The notes under the pieces: model-generated
The model's input: only the letters and a program-made list of their open reading frames with translations
Databases searched by the model: none
Told to the model about the DNA's origin: nothing
Source of the DNA: DATFFO01 sp963744905
GTDB lineage: Bacteria; Actinomycetota; Acidimicrobiia; Spongiisociales; ZC4RG35
DNA length: 64,000 bases
NCBI GenBank assembly: GCA_963744905.1
Contig: CAVUUV010000003.1
Coordinates: forward strand, 744,001 to 808,000
Direction of reading: 5' to 3'
Program-made: the position numbers and the translations under genes
In this document: in pieces, positions 1 through 8,287 of the stretch
Numbering within the stretch: position 1 is the first letter of the stretch
Layout: each line of letters opens with the position of its first letter

Positions 1-1
1 C

Positions 2-1405
2 CACATCGAGCCCGAGATAACCCAGGTAGATCTGGCGGGCCTGGCCCTGGAACTGGCCGCCTGGGGGGTGTCCGACCCCGCAGAGCTGACCTGGCTGGAC
101 GCACCACCCGACCCGGCCTGGTCCGAGGCGACCGACCTGCTCGCCCGGCTGGGAGCCGTGACCGAAGACGGCCGCATCACCGAGTTGGGGCGCCAGATGG
201 AGCGACTGCCACTCCATCCCCGCCTGGCCCACATGGTGGCCACGGCGGAAGAGGACGCGGCTCTGGCGGTGTGGCTGGCCGCTCTGCTCTCCGAGCGCGA
301 CCCCCTCCGGGGGAAGCCGGGCGAAGTGCCGGTCGATGCCGCCCTCCGGGTCCGTCTCCTGGTCGATGACAGCACCCACCATCCGGCCGCCTCTCCACCC
401 ACCCTGGGCAGGATCCGGCGTGTGGCCGCCGACCTGGCTCAACGGGCAGGAATCGACGACCTCGGCCGGGTCCGTCCCCAAGCCGTAGGCAGGGTCCTGG
501 CCCTGGCCTTTCCCGACCGGCTGGCCATCCGCCGTGGCTCTCCGGGACGATTTCAGCTGCGGACCGGTACCACCTGTTTCATGTCACCCTCCGAGGCCCT
601 GGCAGCAGAGACGTTCCTGGTGGCGGCGGACCTGGACGGACGACGCAAGGACGCCCGCATTCGGCTGGCGGCCGGGATCGACCAGGCCGACGTGCTGGAC
701 CGGTTCTCGCACCAGATACGGACCCGACGCTCCCTCTCCTGGGAGGGAGATCGACTCGTGGACCGCACCGAGAGTCGCCTGGGTGGCATCGTCCTCGAGC
801 GCCACGACCAGAGGCCCGAACCCGGTGTGGAAGCCACAGCAGCCCTCACCCGGCGTGTTCGAGATCGGGGGATCGAGGCCCTTCCCTGGTCCAGGTCGGC
901 GCTGGCGTTGCGAGAACGAGTGAACCACCTCCACGACTCCGTCGGCGGCGAGTGGCCCGACTGGTCAGATCCTGCTCTGCGCCGCAGTGTGGAGGACTGG
1001 CTCGCCCCACATCTCGCCAACGCCTCCGGCTGGGATGATGTCCAGGACCTCGATATGGCCAAGGTGCTGCGATCGATGCTGGGCTACGAGCTGGTGCAGC
1101 TCCTGGACCGGATGGCACCTACCCACATCGTGGTCCCCTCAGGAAGGCGGATCCCGGTCGACTACGGGCGCGACAGCCCCACGGTGTCGGTACGGGTCCA
1201 GGAGATGTTCGGCTCCAACCAAACCCCCCGGATCGGGGGGAAGCCGGTGGTGCTCGAGTTGCTCTCCCCCGCCAACCGCCCCCTCCAGATCACCTCCGAC
1301 CTGGCCGGTTTCTGGAAGGGCTCCTGGTCCGAGGTCCGCAAGGAAATGGCGGGCCGCTACCCCAAGCACGCCTGGCCCGAGGACCCCGCCTCCGCCCGCC
1401 CCTGA
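2..1405 (+). CDS. hrpB: ATP-dependent RNA helicase HrpB, C-terminal part (5' end outside window)
   Basis: The reading frame is open to the first base of the window, so the gene starts upstream; 467 residues are visible. The visible part matches the C-terminal half of HrpB-type DEAH helicases. A winged-helix/ratchet segment (TELGRQMERLPLHPRLAHM) comes first, and the HrpB-specific C-terminal domain ends in a stretch containing PVDYGRD, QEMFG and LLSPANRPLQITSDLAGFW, which is the family signature. The RecA-like motor domains with Walker A and DEAH motifs must lie upstream. HrpB proteins are usually about 800 residues, so somewhat over half is visible. The exact cellular role is not well defined; the family is an RNA-helicase type. 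The stop codon is followed at once by a hairpin repeat. Confidence 0.93.
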   Translation, partial: HIEPEITQVDLAGLALELAAWGVSDPAELTWLDAPPDPAWSEATDLLARLGAVTEDGRITELGRQMERLPLHPRLAHMVATAEEDAALAVWLAALLSERDPLRGKPGEVPVDAALRVRLLVDDSTHHPAASPPTLGRIRRVAADLAQRAGIDDLGRVRPQAVGRVLALAFPDRLAIRRGSPGRFQLRTGTTCFMSPSEALAAETFLVAADLDGRRKDARIRLAAGIDQADVLDRFSHQIRTRRSLSWEGDRLVDRTESRLGGIVLERHDQRPEPGVEATAALTRRVRDRGIEALPWSRSALALRERVNHLHDSVGGEWPDWSDPALRRSVEDWLAPHLANASGWDDVQDLDMAKVLRSMLGYELVQLLDRMAPTHIVVPSGRRIPVDYGRDSPTVSVRVQEMFGSNQTPRIGGKPVVLELLSPANRPLQITSDLAGFWKGSWSEVRKEMAGRYPKHAWPEDPASARP

Positions 1406-1461
1406 GCGTTTTTATCAGCAAAACGGACCCTCGAGGGGTCCGTTTCGTAGGGGAAAACGCC
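1406..1461 (+). repeat. 56-bp stop-codon-linked hairpin repeat, copy A (likely terminator)
   Basis: It begins on the base after the hrpB stop codon. The core is a perfect 10-bp stem, AAACGGACCC at 1421-1430 and GGGTCCGTTT at 1436-1445, inside an outer GCGTTTT/AAAACGC pair. About 91% of its bases match an inverted copy at 4799-4854, which sits three bases after the stop of the pyrophosphatase gene. There is no long U tract after the stem. Termination is inferred from position and structure. Confidence 0.7.
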
Positions 1462-1479
1462 CCAACGGACTCCTGGGTC

Positions 1480-2775
1480 CTAGAGGACCGAGGCCGCCAT
1501 CTCCGCCAGTGGCGAGCGAATGGTGCGGTCGAGCGTTACGTGCCCGAACAACGGAGACCCCCTGAACTTCTCGATCAGGGCCGCCATACCCCCATAGGGT
1601 GAGATGTAGGGGTTATCGACCTGGGACAGATCGCCACAGAACACCACCTTGGAGTTGCGCCCCATCCGGGTGAGGATCACCTTGAGGGTGGTGAGCTCCA
1701 GGTTCTGGGCCTCATCGATTATCACGAACTCGTCGGTGATCGAGCGCCCCCGCAGGTAGGTGACGGCGGCCAGTTCCAGCTCGCCCCGCGCCATCAGCTC
1801 CTCCACCGCGGCTCGGGCGCCGTCCACCCCTCCCTCCGAGAAGAGGGCGTAGAGGTTGTCGTTGACCGCCGCCATCCACGGGGCCAGCTTCTCCGAAAGG
1901 TCCCCGGGGAGGAAGCCCACCTCCTGGCGGCCCACGGCCACCAGGGGCCGGTACACCGACACCCTCCGGTAGCGCTGGTGCTCCAGAACCTGTTCCAGGG
2001 CGGCCGCCAGAGCGAGGAACGTCTTGCCGGATCCGGCGTTTCCCATCATCGACACGGCCGGGATGTCAGGATCGAGAAGATGATGCAGGGCTACCGTCTG
2101 GGCCAGGTTCTTGGGCTCCACCCCGAAGGCCCGCACGTGGGTGGGCACCCGCTCCAGGGTGACGGGATCACCCGCCTCCACCACCCGGGCCAACCCTGAC
2201 CGGGACCGGCCCGCTCGCAGGACGACGAACTCGTTGACCAGTGCGTCGACCTCCACCGGGATCTTTCCCTGCTCGAAAAGGCGATCCAGGGTGGCGGAAT
2301 CGACGGCGTGTTCCACGACGCCCGAATGGAGCGCATCGACTTCGACGGTGTCGCCCCTGTAGTCCTGAACCTCCACCCCGAGCTGGGCGGCCTTGATACG
2401 CAGCGATGCATCCTTGGTCACCAGGACCGGCGAGTCCATGTTGAAACAAGTGGCCAGGATTCGATGGTCGGGCGTGGTGGGGTCCAGCACCTTGGGCAGT
2501 CTCTCGGAGCTGATCCCGTTGATCTCGATCCGTAGCCTTCCCCCAGAGGGAAGCGTCACCGCCTCCCTCAGGCCGCCGGGTAGCGAGGCGCCCAGGGACT
2601 CGAGTAGCCGGATCGCCGCCCGCGCATTCGACCCCACCTCATCGGGCCGGGTCTTCTTGCGATCCAGCTCCTCGACCACAACCAGAGGCAGGACGACATC
2701 GTGCTCGTCGAAACGCAGCAGCGAGTGCGGGTCGGCCAACAGGACACACGTGTCCAAAACGAAGGTGCGGGCCAC
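1480..2775 (-). CDS. PhoH family protein: PIN domain plus PhoH-like ATPase
   Basis: A PIN nuclease-like domain occupies about residues 1-130 (FVLDTCVLLADP with the first conserved Asp, then VVVEELDRKK). A PhoH-type P-loop ATPase follows, with Walker A GNAGSGKT near residue 250 and Walker B FVIIDEAQN near residue 350. This PIN-PhoH architecture (PhoH2 type) is linked in other bacteria to RNA unwinding and cleavage, so an RNA-processing ATPase/ribonuclease is the family inference. I chose the GTG at 2775 because AGGAG lies about nine bases upstream and the PIN domain starts immediately after it. A longer frame to 2823 exists but adds an unconvincing leader. The gene ends close to the terminator repeat of hrpB. 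Confidence 0.9.
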   Translation of the reverse strand: MARTFVLDTCVLLADPHSLLRFDEHDVVLPLVVVEELDRKKTRPDEVGSNARAAIRLLESLGASLPGGLREAVTLPSGGRLRIEINGISSERLPKVLDPTTPDHRILATCFNMDSPVLVTKDASLRIKAAQLGVEVQDYRGDTVEVDALHSGVVEHAVDSATLDRLFEQGKIPVEVDALVNEFVVLRAGRSRSGLARVVEAGDPVTLERVPTHVRAFGVEPKNLAQTVALHHLLDPDIPAVSMMGNAGSGKTFLALAAALEQVLEHQRYRRVSVYRPLVAVGRQEVGFLPGDLSEKLAPWMAAVNDNLYALFSEGGVDGARAAVEELMARGELELAAVTYLRGRSITDEFVIIDEAQNLELTTLKVILTRMGRNSKVVFCGDLSQVDNPYISPYGGMAALIEKFRGSPLFGHVTLDRTIRSPLAEMAASVL

Positions 2776-2883
2776 GTTGGAGATCTCCTGGTGAGGCAAT
2801 GCCCGACCATCATCACTCACCACCGGCTCCCAACCAAGGACCCCGGGCGAGATCGTCGAGATGGGGCGACCGACCGGGCCCGA

Positions 2884-3465
2884 CTACGAGGCGGAGAACA
2901 CGGACACGAACTGGGGGCTCTTGAAGAGGTCGAATTCGTGATGGGTCTCCGACCAGCCCAGCGGTTTCATCATCGATCTGAGCTTGGCCGGCCACAGCTT
3001 CTGGCAATGGACCTCCCGAGCGCGGAACGGAGTGCCGTGGAGGATGATCGAGGTCGGGATGGCGTACAGGCCCATGATCGGCTCGGCCGGGTATATGAAC
3101 AGCGCCCTCCCCCCCGGTCTGAGCACGCGGGCCATCTCCACCAGGGCTGCCTCCAGGGCGGGGATGTGCTCGAGGGCATGGACCGAGAGGATCACGTCGA
3201 AGGAGTCGTCGTCGAAGTCCAGGTCCTCGGCTTGCATGGTGCGGACCAGATCGCTGCCCGACACGTCGGAGGCCTGGGGGTTGGCGTCGATTCCAACGAC
3301 ATCCACCTTGCGTTCCGCCAGACGTTTGGTCAAATGCCCGGCTCCACATCCGACCTCCAGCACGTGCTGGCCCGCCAGCGAGCCAAGCAGCCGGTCCACC
3401 TTGTGCAGATGGGATGGGTCCCACCGATTGACCAGGGCGTAGCGCCGGTTGTCGTAGGCCGTCAC
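2884..3465 (-). CDS. class I SAM-dependent methyltransferase
   Basis: The product has 193 residues. The SAM-binding motif I, VLEVGCGAGHLTKRLA, is near residue 35, followed by the acidic motif II (VVGIDANP) and a motif IV/post-I region (FDVILSVHALEHIP) typical of Methyltransf_11-type enzymes. The substrate cannot be read from the sequence. I chose the GTG at 3465 because it overlaps the stop codon of the upstream phosphatase gene in a GTGA arrangement, which suggests translational coupling. A longer in-frame extension to 3513 is possible but would overlap the upstream gene by about 50 bases. Confidence 0.85.
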   Translation of the reverse strand: MTAYDNRRYALVNRWDPSHLHKVDRLLGSLAGQHVLEVGCGAGHLTKRLAERKVDVVGIDANPQASDVSGSDLVRTMQAEDLDFDDDSFDVILSVHALEHIPALEAALVEMARVLRPGGRALFIYPAEPIMGLYAIPTSIILHGTPFRAREVHCQKLWPAKLRSMMKPLGWSETHHEFDLFKSPQFVSVFSAS

Positions 3466-4703
3466 GGGGAGACCCGGGCGCCGTCGAGGTGGGGGGCCAC
3501 CGCGTAGTCGCACAGCATGGGCCCGTGATCGGTCAGAGCCACGTGACTGAAGGAGGTGTTCTCGGGTGTGTGGAGACCGGACCGGGGGGCGGAGTCATCG
3601 CCGCCCAGGGTCCCCAGGTAGGCACGTATCGCTCCTCCGTGGGAGACGACGCCGGTGATCTGGCCGGGTTCCGCCTCCAACGCGGCCACGGTGGCCACGA
3701 TGCGATCGGTGAGATCCTTCCAGGTCTCTCCCTGTTCACCCCGGGGTAGGTCCTCCCCCTCCTCATAAATACGCCGCACCAGTTCGGGCCAGCGCCGGGC
3801 GACTTCGTCCATGTCCAGGCCCTCCCAATGGCCCATCGCGATCTCCATCAGTCCATCGACGGGGGTGGGTGAGTCCGCCGCTATGGCCACGGCGGTGGCC
3901 ATAGCCCGCTCCAGAGGGGAGGTGTAGACCCGGCGCAGCGGCCCGTACCAGTCGGCCAGGAGCCGGGCCTGGGTCTCCCCGACCTGGTCGAGACCCCAAC
4001 AGGACTGGCCCTGGCAACGGCCCTCGTCGTTGGCCTTGGTCCGTCCGTGGCGGATCAGAGCCAGCACCGCATTGCCTTCCTCCAGCTGACGGCGGGCAAG
4101 GGAGCCGATCGGGTCGAGATGGGTTGAGTCGTTGAAGCGGGCCAGACGCCACTTGCCCGGTTCGCCGACCAGATGGGTGAGCGACGTGTTGGACACGATG
4201 CGATGGGCACGTCGGGTGACCGGCGGCAACACGGTGGCCATCACCGCGTCGATCACCCCTCCGTGGGTGACGACCGCCGCCCGGCCGTTCGGGCCGACCC
4301 GGGCGGCCAGCTCGTCGACCAGATCCCAGATCCGGGCAGCCACATCGCTGAGTCGTTCGCCGTCACCGCCGAAGGGCTCGTCGGCACCCGAGAACACGGC
4401 CCGAAGGCGGGCAGCGTCCGTGGACATGACCGCCGAGAACTCCATGCCCTCCCAGCTTCCGAGATCTATCTCGACCGCCCGGTCGTCGGTGCGAGGGGCA
4501 TCAACCAGGACGCCGGCCGTGTCGACCGCCCTGACCAGGGGGGAGGAAACGACGGCATCGAAGCGGTGATCCACCAGTCGCCCTGCCAGAGCCTCCACCT
4601 GAGTGCGCCCTTCGTCGGACAGCGCCGAGTCGCCCCGACCTTGCCAGGCCTGGGCAACGTTGGCAGTGGATTCGGCGTGACGGACCAGAACGATCTCAGG
4701 CAT
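3462..4703 (-). CDS. tandem histidine phosphatase (two phosphoglycerate-mutase-like domains)
   Basis: The protein has 413 residues and contains two complete histidine-phosphatase domains. The first begins at the N-terminus with the catalytic LVRHAESTAN motif and a later VVTHGG. The second begins near residue 215 with ALIRHGRTKAND and has VVSHGGAIRAYLG near its end. Both keep the RHG/RHA catalytic histidine and the second His, so both may be active. Substrates of this superfamily range from sugar phosphates to cofactor precursors and cannot be assigned here. The gene overlaps the methyltransferase gene by four bases and is probably co-transcribed with it and perhaps phoH. A GGGGG stretch about seven bases before the ATG is a weak ribosome-binding site. 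Confidence 0.85.
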   Translation of the reverse strand: MPEIVLVRHAESTANVAQAWQGRGDSALSDEGRTQVEALAGRLVDHRFDAVVSSPLVRAVDTAGVLVDAPRTDDRAVEIDLGSWEGMEFSAVMSTDAARLRAVFSGADEPFGGDGERLSDVAARIWDLVDELAARVGPNGRAAVVTHGGVIDAVMATVLPPVTRRAHRIVSNTSLTHLVGEPGKWRLARFNDSTHLDPIGSLARRQLEEGNAVLALIRHGRTKANDEGRCQGQSCWGLDQVGETQARLLADWYGPLRRVYTSPLERAMATAVAIAADSPTPVDGLMEIAMGHWEGLDMDEVARRWPELVRRIYEEGEDLPRGEQGETWKDLTDRIVATVAALEAEPGQITGVVSHGGAIRAYLGTLGGDDSAPRSGLHTPENTSFSHVALTDHGPMLCDYAVAPHLDGARVSP

Positions 4704-4798
4704 CAGAACACCCCCAAGCTGAGATCATTTTGGCGGTCCCATCCCATCGAGCGGTAAACCAGGGCCGCCGGTCCAGGCATCGTCCCATCGAGTCCGAT

Positions 4799-4854
4799 GG
4801 CGTTCTCCCCTACGAAACGGACCCTCAGAGGGTCCGTTTCGCTGATAAAAACGC
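4799..4854 (-). repeat. 56-bp stop-codon-linked hairpin repeat, copy B (likely terminator)
   Basis: This is an inverted copy of the element at 1406-1461 with about five differences in 56 bases. Its stem is AAACGGACCCT/AGGGTCCGTTT with a three-base loop. Read on the minus strand it begins three bases after the stop codon of the pyrophosphatase gene, the same orientation relative to its gene as copy A. It separates the pyrophosphatase gene from the histidine-phosphatase gene. Confidence 0.7.
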
Positions 4855-4857
4855 GGA

Positions 4858-6915
4858 TCAGTGGGGGAAGGCGGAGGCAAAGATCAGCGAGACGATGGTC
4901 ATGACCTTGATGACGATGTTCATGGCGGGGCCGGAGGTGTCCTTGAAGGGGTCGCCGACGGTGTCGCCGATCACCGCCGCCCGATGACTGTCGGATCCCT
5001 TGCCCCCGAACGCACCGGCTTCGATGAACTTCTTGGCATTGTCCCACGCTCCACCGGCATTGGCCATGAAGATGGCCAATAGGAACCCCGTCACCAGGGC
5101 ACCGGCCAGAAAACCACCCAGCATCTCCACATTGATGAACCCGATCACCAGGGGCAGCGCCACGGTGAGACCGCCGGGTATGACCATCTCCCGCAGCGCC
5201 GAGGCGGTGGCGATGTCGACACAGGTGGCATAGTCGGCCCGGGCATCGGGCGAGCCGTCTCGCAAGCCGACGATCTCGCGGAACTGGCGACGGACCTCGT
5301 CGATCATCTGGTTGGCCGCCCTGCCCACCGCGTTCATGGTGAGAGCGGCAAACAAGAAGGGGAACATGGCCCCCAGGAACAGACCCACCGTCGTCTCGGG
5401 TTTGGTCAAGTCGATGCTGTCCAGTCCCACCGCGGCGGTGAAGGTGGCGAACAGAGCCAGGGCGGTGACCGCTGCCGAGGCGATGGCAAAGCCCTTGGCG
5501 ATGGCGGCCGTGGTGTTCCCCAGGGAGTCGAGGGCATCAGTGGATCGACGCACCTCCTCGGGGAGATGGGCCATCTCGGCGATGCCCCCGGCGTTGTCGG
5601 CGATGGGACCGTAGGCGTCCACCGAGATCGTGATCCCCAGAGTGGCCAGCACGCCGATGGCGGCGATGGCCACGCCGTAGATACCACCACCCGTGCCCAT
5701 GGCCCAGTTGCCCGCCCAGAAGGCCGCACCGATGCCGGCCGCCACGACGATCACGGAGAAGGCCGCCGAGCGCATGCCCTCGGCGATGCCGGTGATGATC
5801 ACCGTGGCCGGCCCCGTCTGGGACTGGCGGGCGATCTCCTTGACCGTCTTGTAGTGATCCGAGGTGAACCATTCCGAGATCTTTCCGACGAACCAGCCCA
5901 CCACCAGACCGACCACCACCGCGATCCAGATCCCGACGGGATTGTCGATGATGCCGCCGAACACCCAGTAGGCCAGCCCCAGCACACCGAGGGCGGTGAC
6001 GATCAACGAGAAGTTGGTTCCCCGATGGAGAGCGGCGGCGAGATGGGACTCGTCCTTGGCCTTCACCAGGAACGACCCGACGATCGAGGCCAGCATCCCC
6101 AACGCGGCCACGGCCAGGGGAAAGATGATCGCCTCGATCTGGAAGCCGGAACCTGCGAAGACGAAGGCGGCGTATGCGATCGGGGCCACCAGGGATCCGG
6201 CGTAGGACTCGAAGAGGTCGGCGCCCATGCCCGCCACATCGCCGACGTTGTCGCCCACGTTGTCTGCGATGACGGCCGGGTTGCGGGGGTCGTCCTCGGG
6301 GATGCCGGCTTCGACCTTCCCCACCAGGTCGGCCCCCACGTCGGCCGCCTTGGTGTAGATGCCTCCCCCGACGCGGGCGAAGAGGGCGATGGAGGATCCG
6401 CCCAGGCCGAAGGCGGCGATCACGTCTGCGGCGGGAGCGATCTCCAACAGCCCTGACCGGAGGAAGATCAGGTATCCGAGGCTGATCCCCAGCAGGCCGA
6501 GCCCGGCCACGGTGAAGCCCATTACGGCCCCACCCCGGAAGGCGACCGGAAGAGAGGCTGTAATGCCACCGACGCGAGCGGCCTCGGTCGTACGGCCGTT
6601 GGCGGCGGTGGCGATGCGCATGCCGACGAAGCCGGCGCCCCCCGAGAAGATGGCACCGACGACATAGGCCGCCGCTCTCAGCGCCCCGTCGTCGAGAAGG
6701 AAGCCGATGAGGATCGCCATGAAGACCACGAAGACCGCAACCCAGGTGTATTCGCGCCGGAGGAAGGCCATCGCACCCTCCCTGATGGCGGCGGTGATCT
6801 CCATCATCCGCTCGTTCCCCTGGGGTTGCGCGAGCACGGATCGGGCGTAGAACACCGCCAGGACAAGCGCCGCCAGGCCAGAGGCGAGCGCGACGTACAA
6901 CAGCGTGTCGGTCAT
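4858..6915 (-). CDS. hppA: membrane-bound ion-translocating pyrophosphatase
   Basis: The 685-residue polytopic protein hydrolyses cytoplasmic pyrophosphate and pumps H+ or Na+ across the membrane. The substrate-site signature is complete: DVGADLVGKVEAGIPEDDPR followed by NPAVIADNVGDNVGDVAGMG, with the second acidic cluster near the C-terminus (GDTVGDPFKDTSGPA). After GNTT the residue is Ala (GNTTAAIAKGFAI), as in the K+-dependent subfamily; K+-independent H+ pumps have Lys there. The pumped ion cannot be settled from this alone. I chose the ATG at 6915 because GGGAGG lies about ten bases upstream and the first membrane helix starts right after. The longer frame to 6960 adds a poor leader. A hairpin repeat follows the stop. 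Confidence 0.95.
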   Translation of the reverse strand: MTDTLLYVALASGLAALVLAVFYARSVLAQPQGNERMMEITAAIREGAMAFLRREYTWVAVFVVFMAILIGFLLDDGALRAAAYVVGAIFSGGAGFVGMRIATAANGRTTEAARVGGITASLPVAFRGGAVMGFTVAGLGLLGISLGYLIFLRSGLLEIAPAADVIAAFGLGGSSIALFARVGGGIYTKAADVGADLVGKVEAGIPEDDPRNPAVIADNVGDNVGDVAGMGADLFESYAGSLVAPIAYAAFVFAGSGFQIEAIIFPLAVAALGMLASIVGSFLVKAKDESHLAAALHRGTNFSLIVTALGVLGLAYWVFGGIIDNPVGIWIAVVVGLVVGWFVGKISEWFTSDHYKTVKEIARQSQTGPATVIITGIAEGMRSAAFSVIVVAAGIGAAFWAGNWAMGTGGGIYGVAIAAIGVLATLGITISVDAYGPIADNAGGIAEMAHLPEEVRRSTDALDSLGNTTAAIAKGFAIASAAVTALALFATFTAAVGLDSIDLTKPETTVGLFLGAMFPFLFAALTMNAVGRAANQMIDEVRRQFREIVGLRDGSPDARADYATCVDIATASALREMVIPGGLTVALPLVIGFINVEMLGGFLAGALVTGFLLAIFMANAGGAWDNAKKFIEAGAFGGKGSDSHRAAVIGDTVGDPFKDTSGPAMNIVIKVMTIVSLIFASAFPH

Positions 6916-7096
6916 GGGTTCAAAACCTCCCGGAGGCAGAATCGGGGAAAACCGCCGCACAAGTATAGGAATGGGTTTCCGCCCGGTTCACATCATGGCC
7001 GTGCGATGCCGGGCTGAGCCGAATGCCAAAGAGCACGCTAGTCTCGGCCGGCATCGCCGCCCCCGGGCGGCCATTCTCATTCATGGAGACCGATCG

Positions 7097-8284
7097 ATGA
7101 AAAGACTTTCAGCCTTCACGTGTGCCCTGCTCCTGCTGCTGGCGGCCTGCAGTGGCGGTGGGGAGCCCACCACCATCGTCTCGACCACCAGTTCCACCAC
7201 CACCACGACGACCACCAGCTCCACCACCACCACGGTTCCCCTCCCCACCATCACCGTCGACGGCGCCGACTCCGACCTGGCCGGGACGATCGAGGCCCTG
7301 TACGGGGTGGCGTTCGGTGGCGACGAACCTGCCGCTGATGCTGCGGTGCTGTCCGCCTTCCGTGGGGCGAGCGGAAACCCTCCCGCTACCGCCACGGCCA
7401 CGGTGGGCGACTGGAGCGAGGACGTGAGGCTGGCGGTGGTCGAGGCGGACCAGGATGTGACCCTGGCCGTGGCCGACCCGACCTGGAGGGTGATAGGCGG
7501 ATGGTGGCCTTCGATGCGTATCGACCCCGAATTGGGGACCTTCCCCAAGATCGTGGCCGTGATCGGCTCCGATGCCCGCCCCAACCAGAACCGGGAGCGG
7601 GCGCGCTCAGATTCGATCCACTTCGTAGCCATGGCCGGTGACGGCACAGCATCGATCGTCGGCGTGCCGAGGGACTCGTGGGTGGCGATTTCTGGCCACG
7701 GTCACAACAAGATCAACGCCGCTCTCGCCTTCGGGGGGCCCGATCTGATGATGCAGACTTTTTCAGACGTCACCGGGCTCGATCTGGACGGTTTCATCCT
7801 CACCGGGTTCGCCGGATTCCAGTCCCTGATCGGCGTTCTGGGCGGGCTGAGGATCGACGTGCCCCACGCCTTCAACGACAAGGCGGCCAAGGCCTATCTC
7901 GATGCCGGCCGACAGATCCTGAACGGTGCCCAGGCGCTGGCCATGTCCAGGGCTCGCAAGACCCTGGCCCGGGGCGACTTCTCCCGACAGGAGAACGGCG
8001 GGTTGGTCATCGAGGCCGCCCAGGCGATGGTCAGGGCAGGCGGGGCGTCCGGTCTGCCCGGCCTCATCTCCGCCGCCCAGCCCTATTTCTCCACCAGCTT
8101 CAGCCCCGACGAGCTTCTGCGAGTGGCCGCGGCCATCACCCGGGTCGACCCCGACCAGGTGATCAACGAGGTTGCGCCCGGTCGGGTCGGTTCGGCAGGG
8201 GGCGCCAGTGTCGTCTTCCTGACCGATGCGGCGCCCGACCTGTTCGCGGACCTGGCCGACGGCCATCTCGAACCGCCCGGCTGA
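7097..8284 (+). CDS. LytR-CpsA-Psr (LCP) family lipoprotein
   Basis: The product has 395 residues. A signal peptide with a lipobox (LLLLLAACSG, Cys at residue 18) is followed by a Thr/Ser-rich linker at about residues 25-46. The LCP domain spans roughly residues 150-320 and shows the conserved blocks VIGSDARPNQ, ARSDSIHFVA, IVGVPRDSW and HNKINAALAFGG, including the Arg and Asp residues that bind the polyprenyl-phosphate substrate. LCP proteins transfer glycopolymers from lipid carriers to the cell wall. Most have an N-terminal membrane helix; anchoring as a lipoprotein is the less common form. The ATG at 7097 has GGAG eight bases upstream. The gene converges on polX with a three-base gap. Confidence 0.88.
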   Translation: MKRLSAFTCALLLLLAACSGGGEPTTIVSTTSSTTTTTTTSSTTTTVPLPTITVDGADSDLAGTIEALYGVAFGGDEPAADAAVLSAFRGASGNPPATATATVGDWSEDVRLAVVEADQDVTLAVADPTWRVIGGWWPSMRIDPELGTFPKIVAVIGSDARPNQNRERARSDSIHFVAMAGDGTASIVGVPRDSWVAISGHGHNKINAALAFGGPDLMMQTFSDVTGLDLDGFILTGFAGFQSLIGVLGGLRIDVPHAFNDKAAKAYLDAGRQILNGAQALAMSRARKTLARGDFSRQENGGLVIEAAQAMVRAGGASGLPGLISAAQPYFSTSFSPDELLRVAAAITRVDPDQVINEVAPGRVGSAGGASVVFLTDAAPDLFADLADGHLEPPG

Positions 8285-8287
8285 GAT

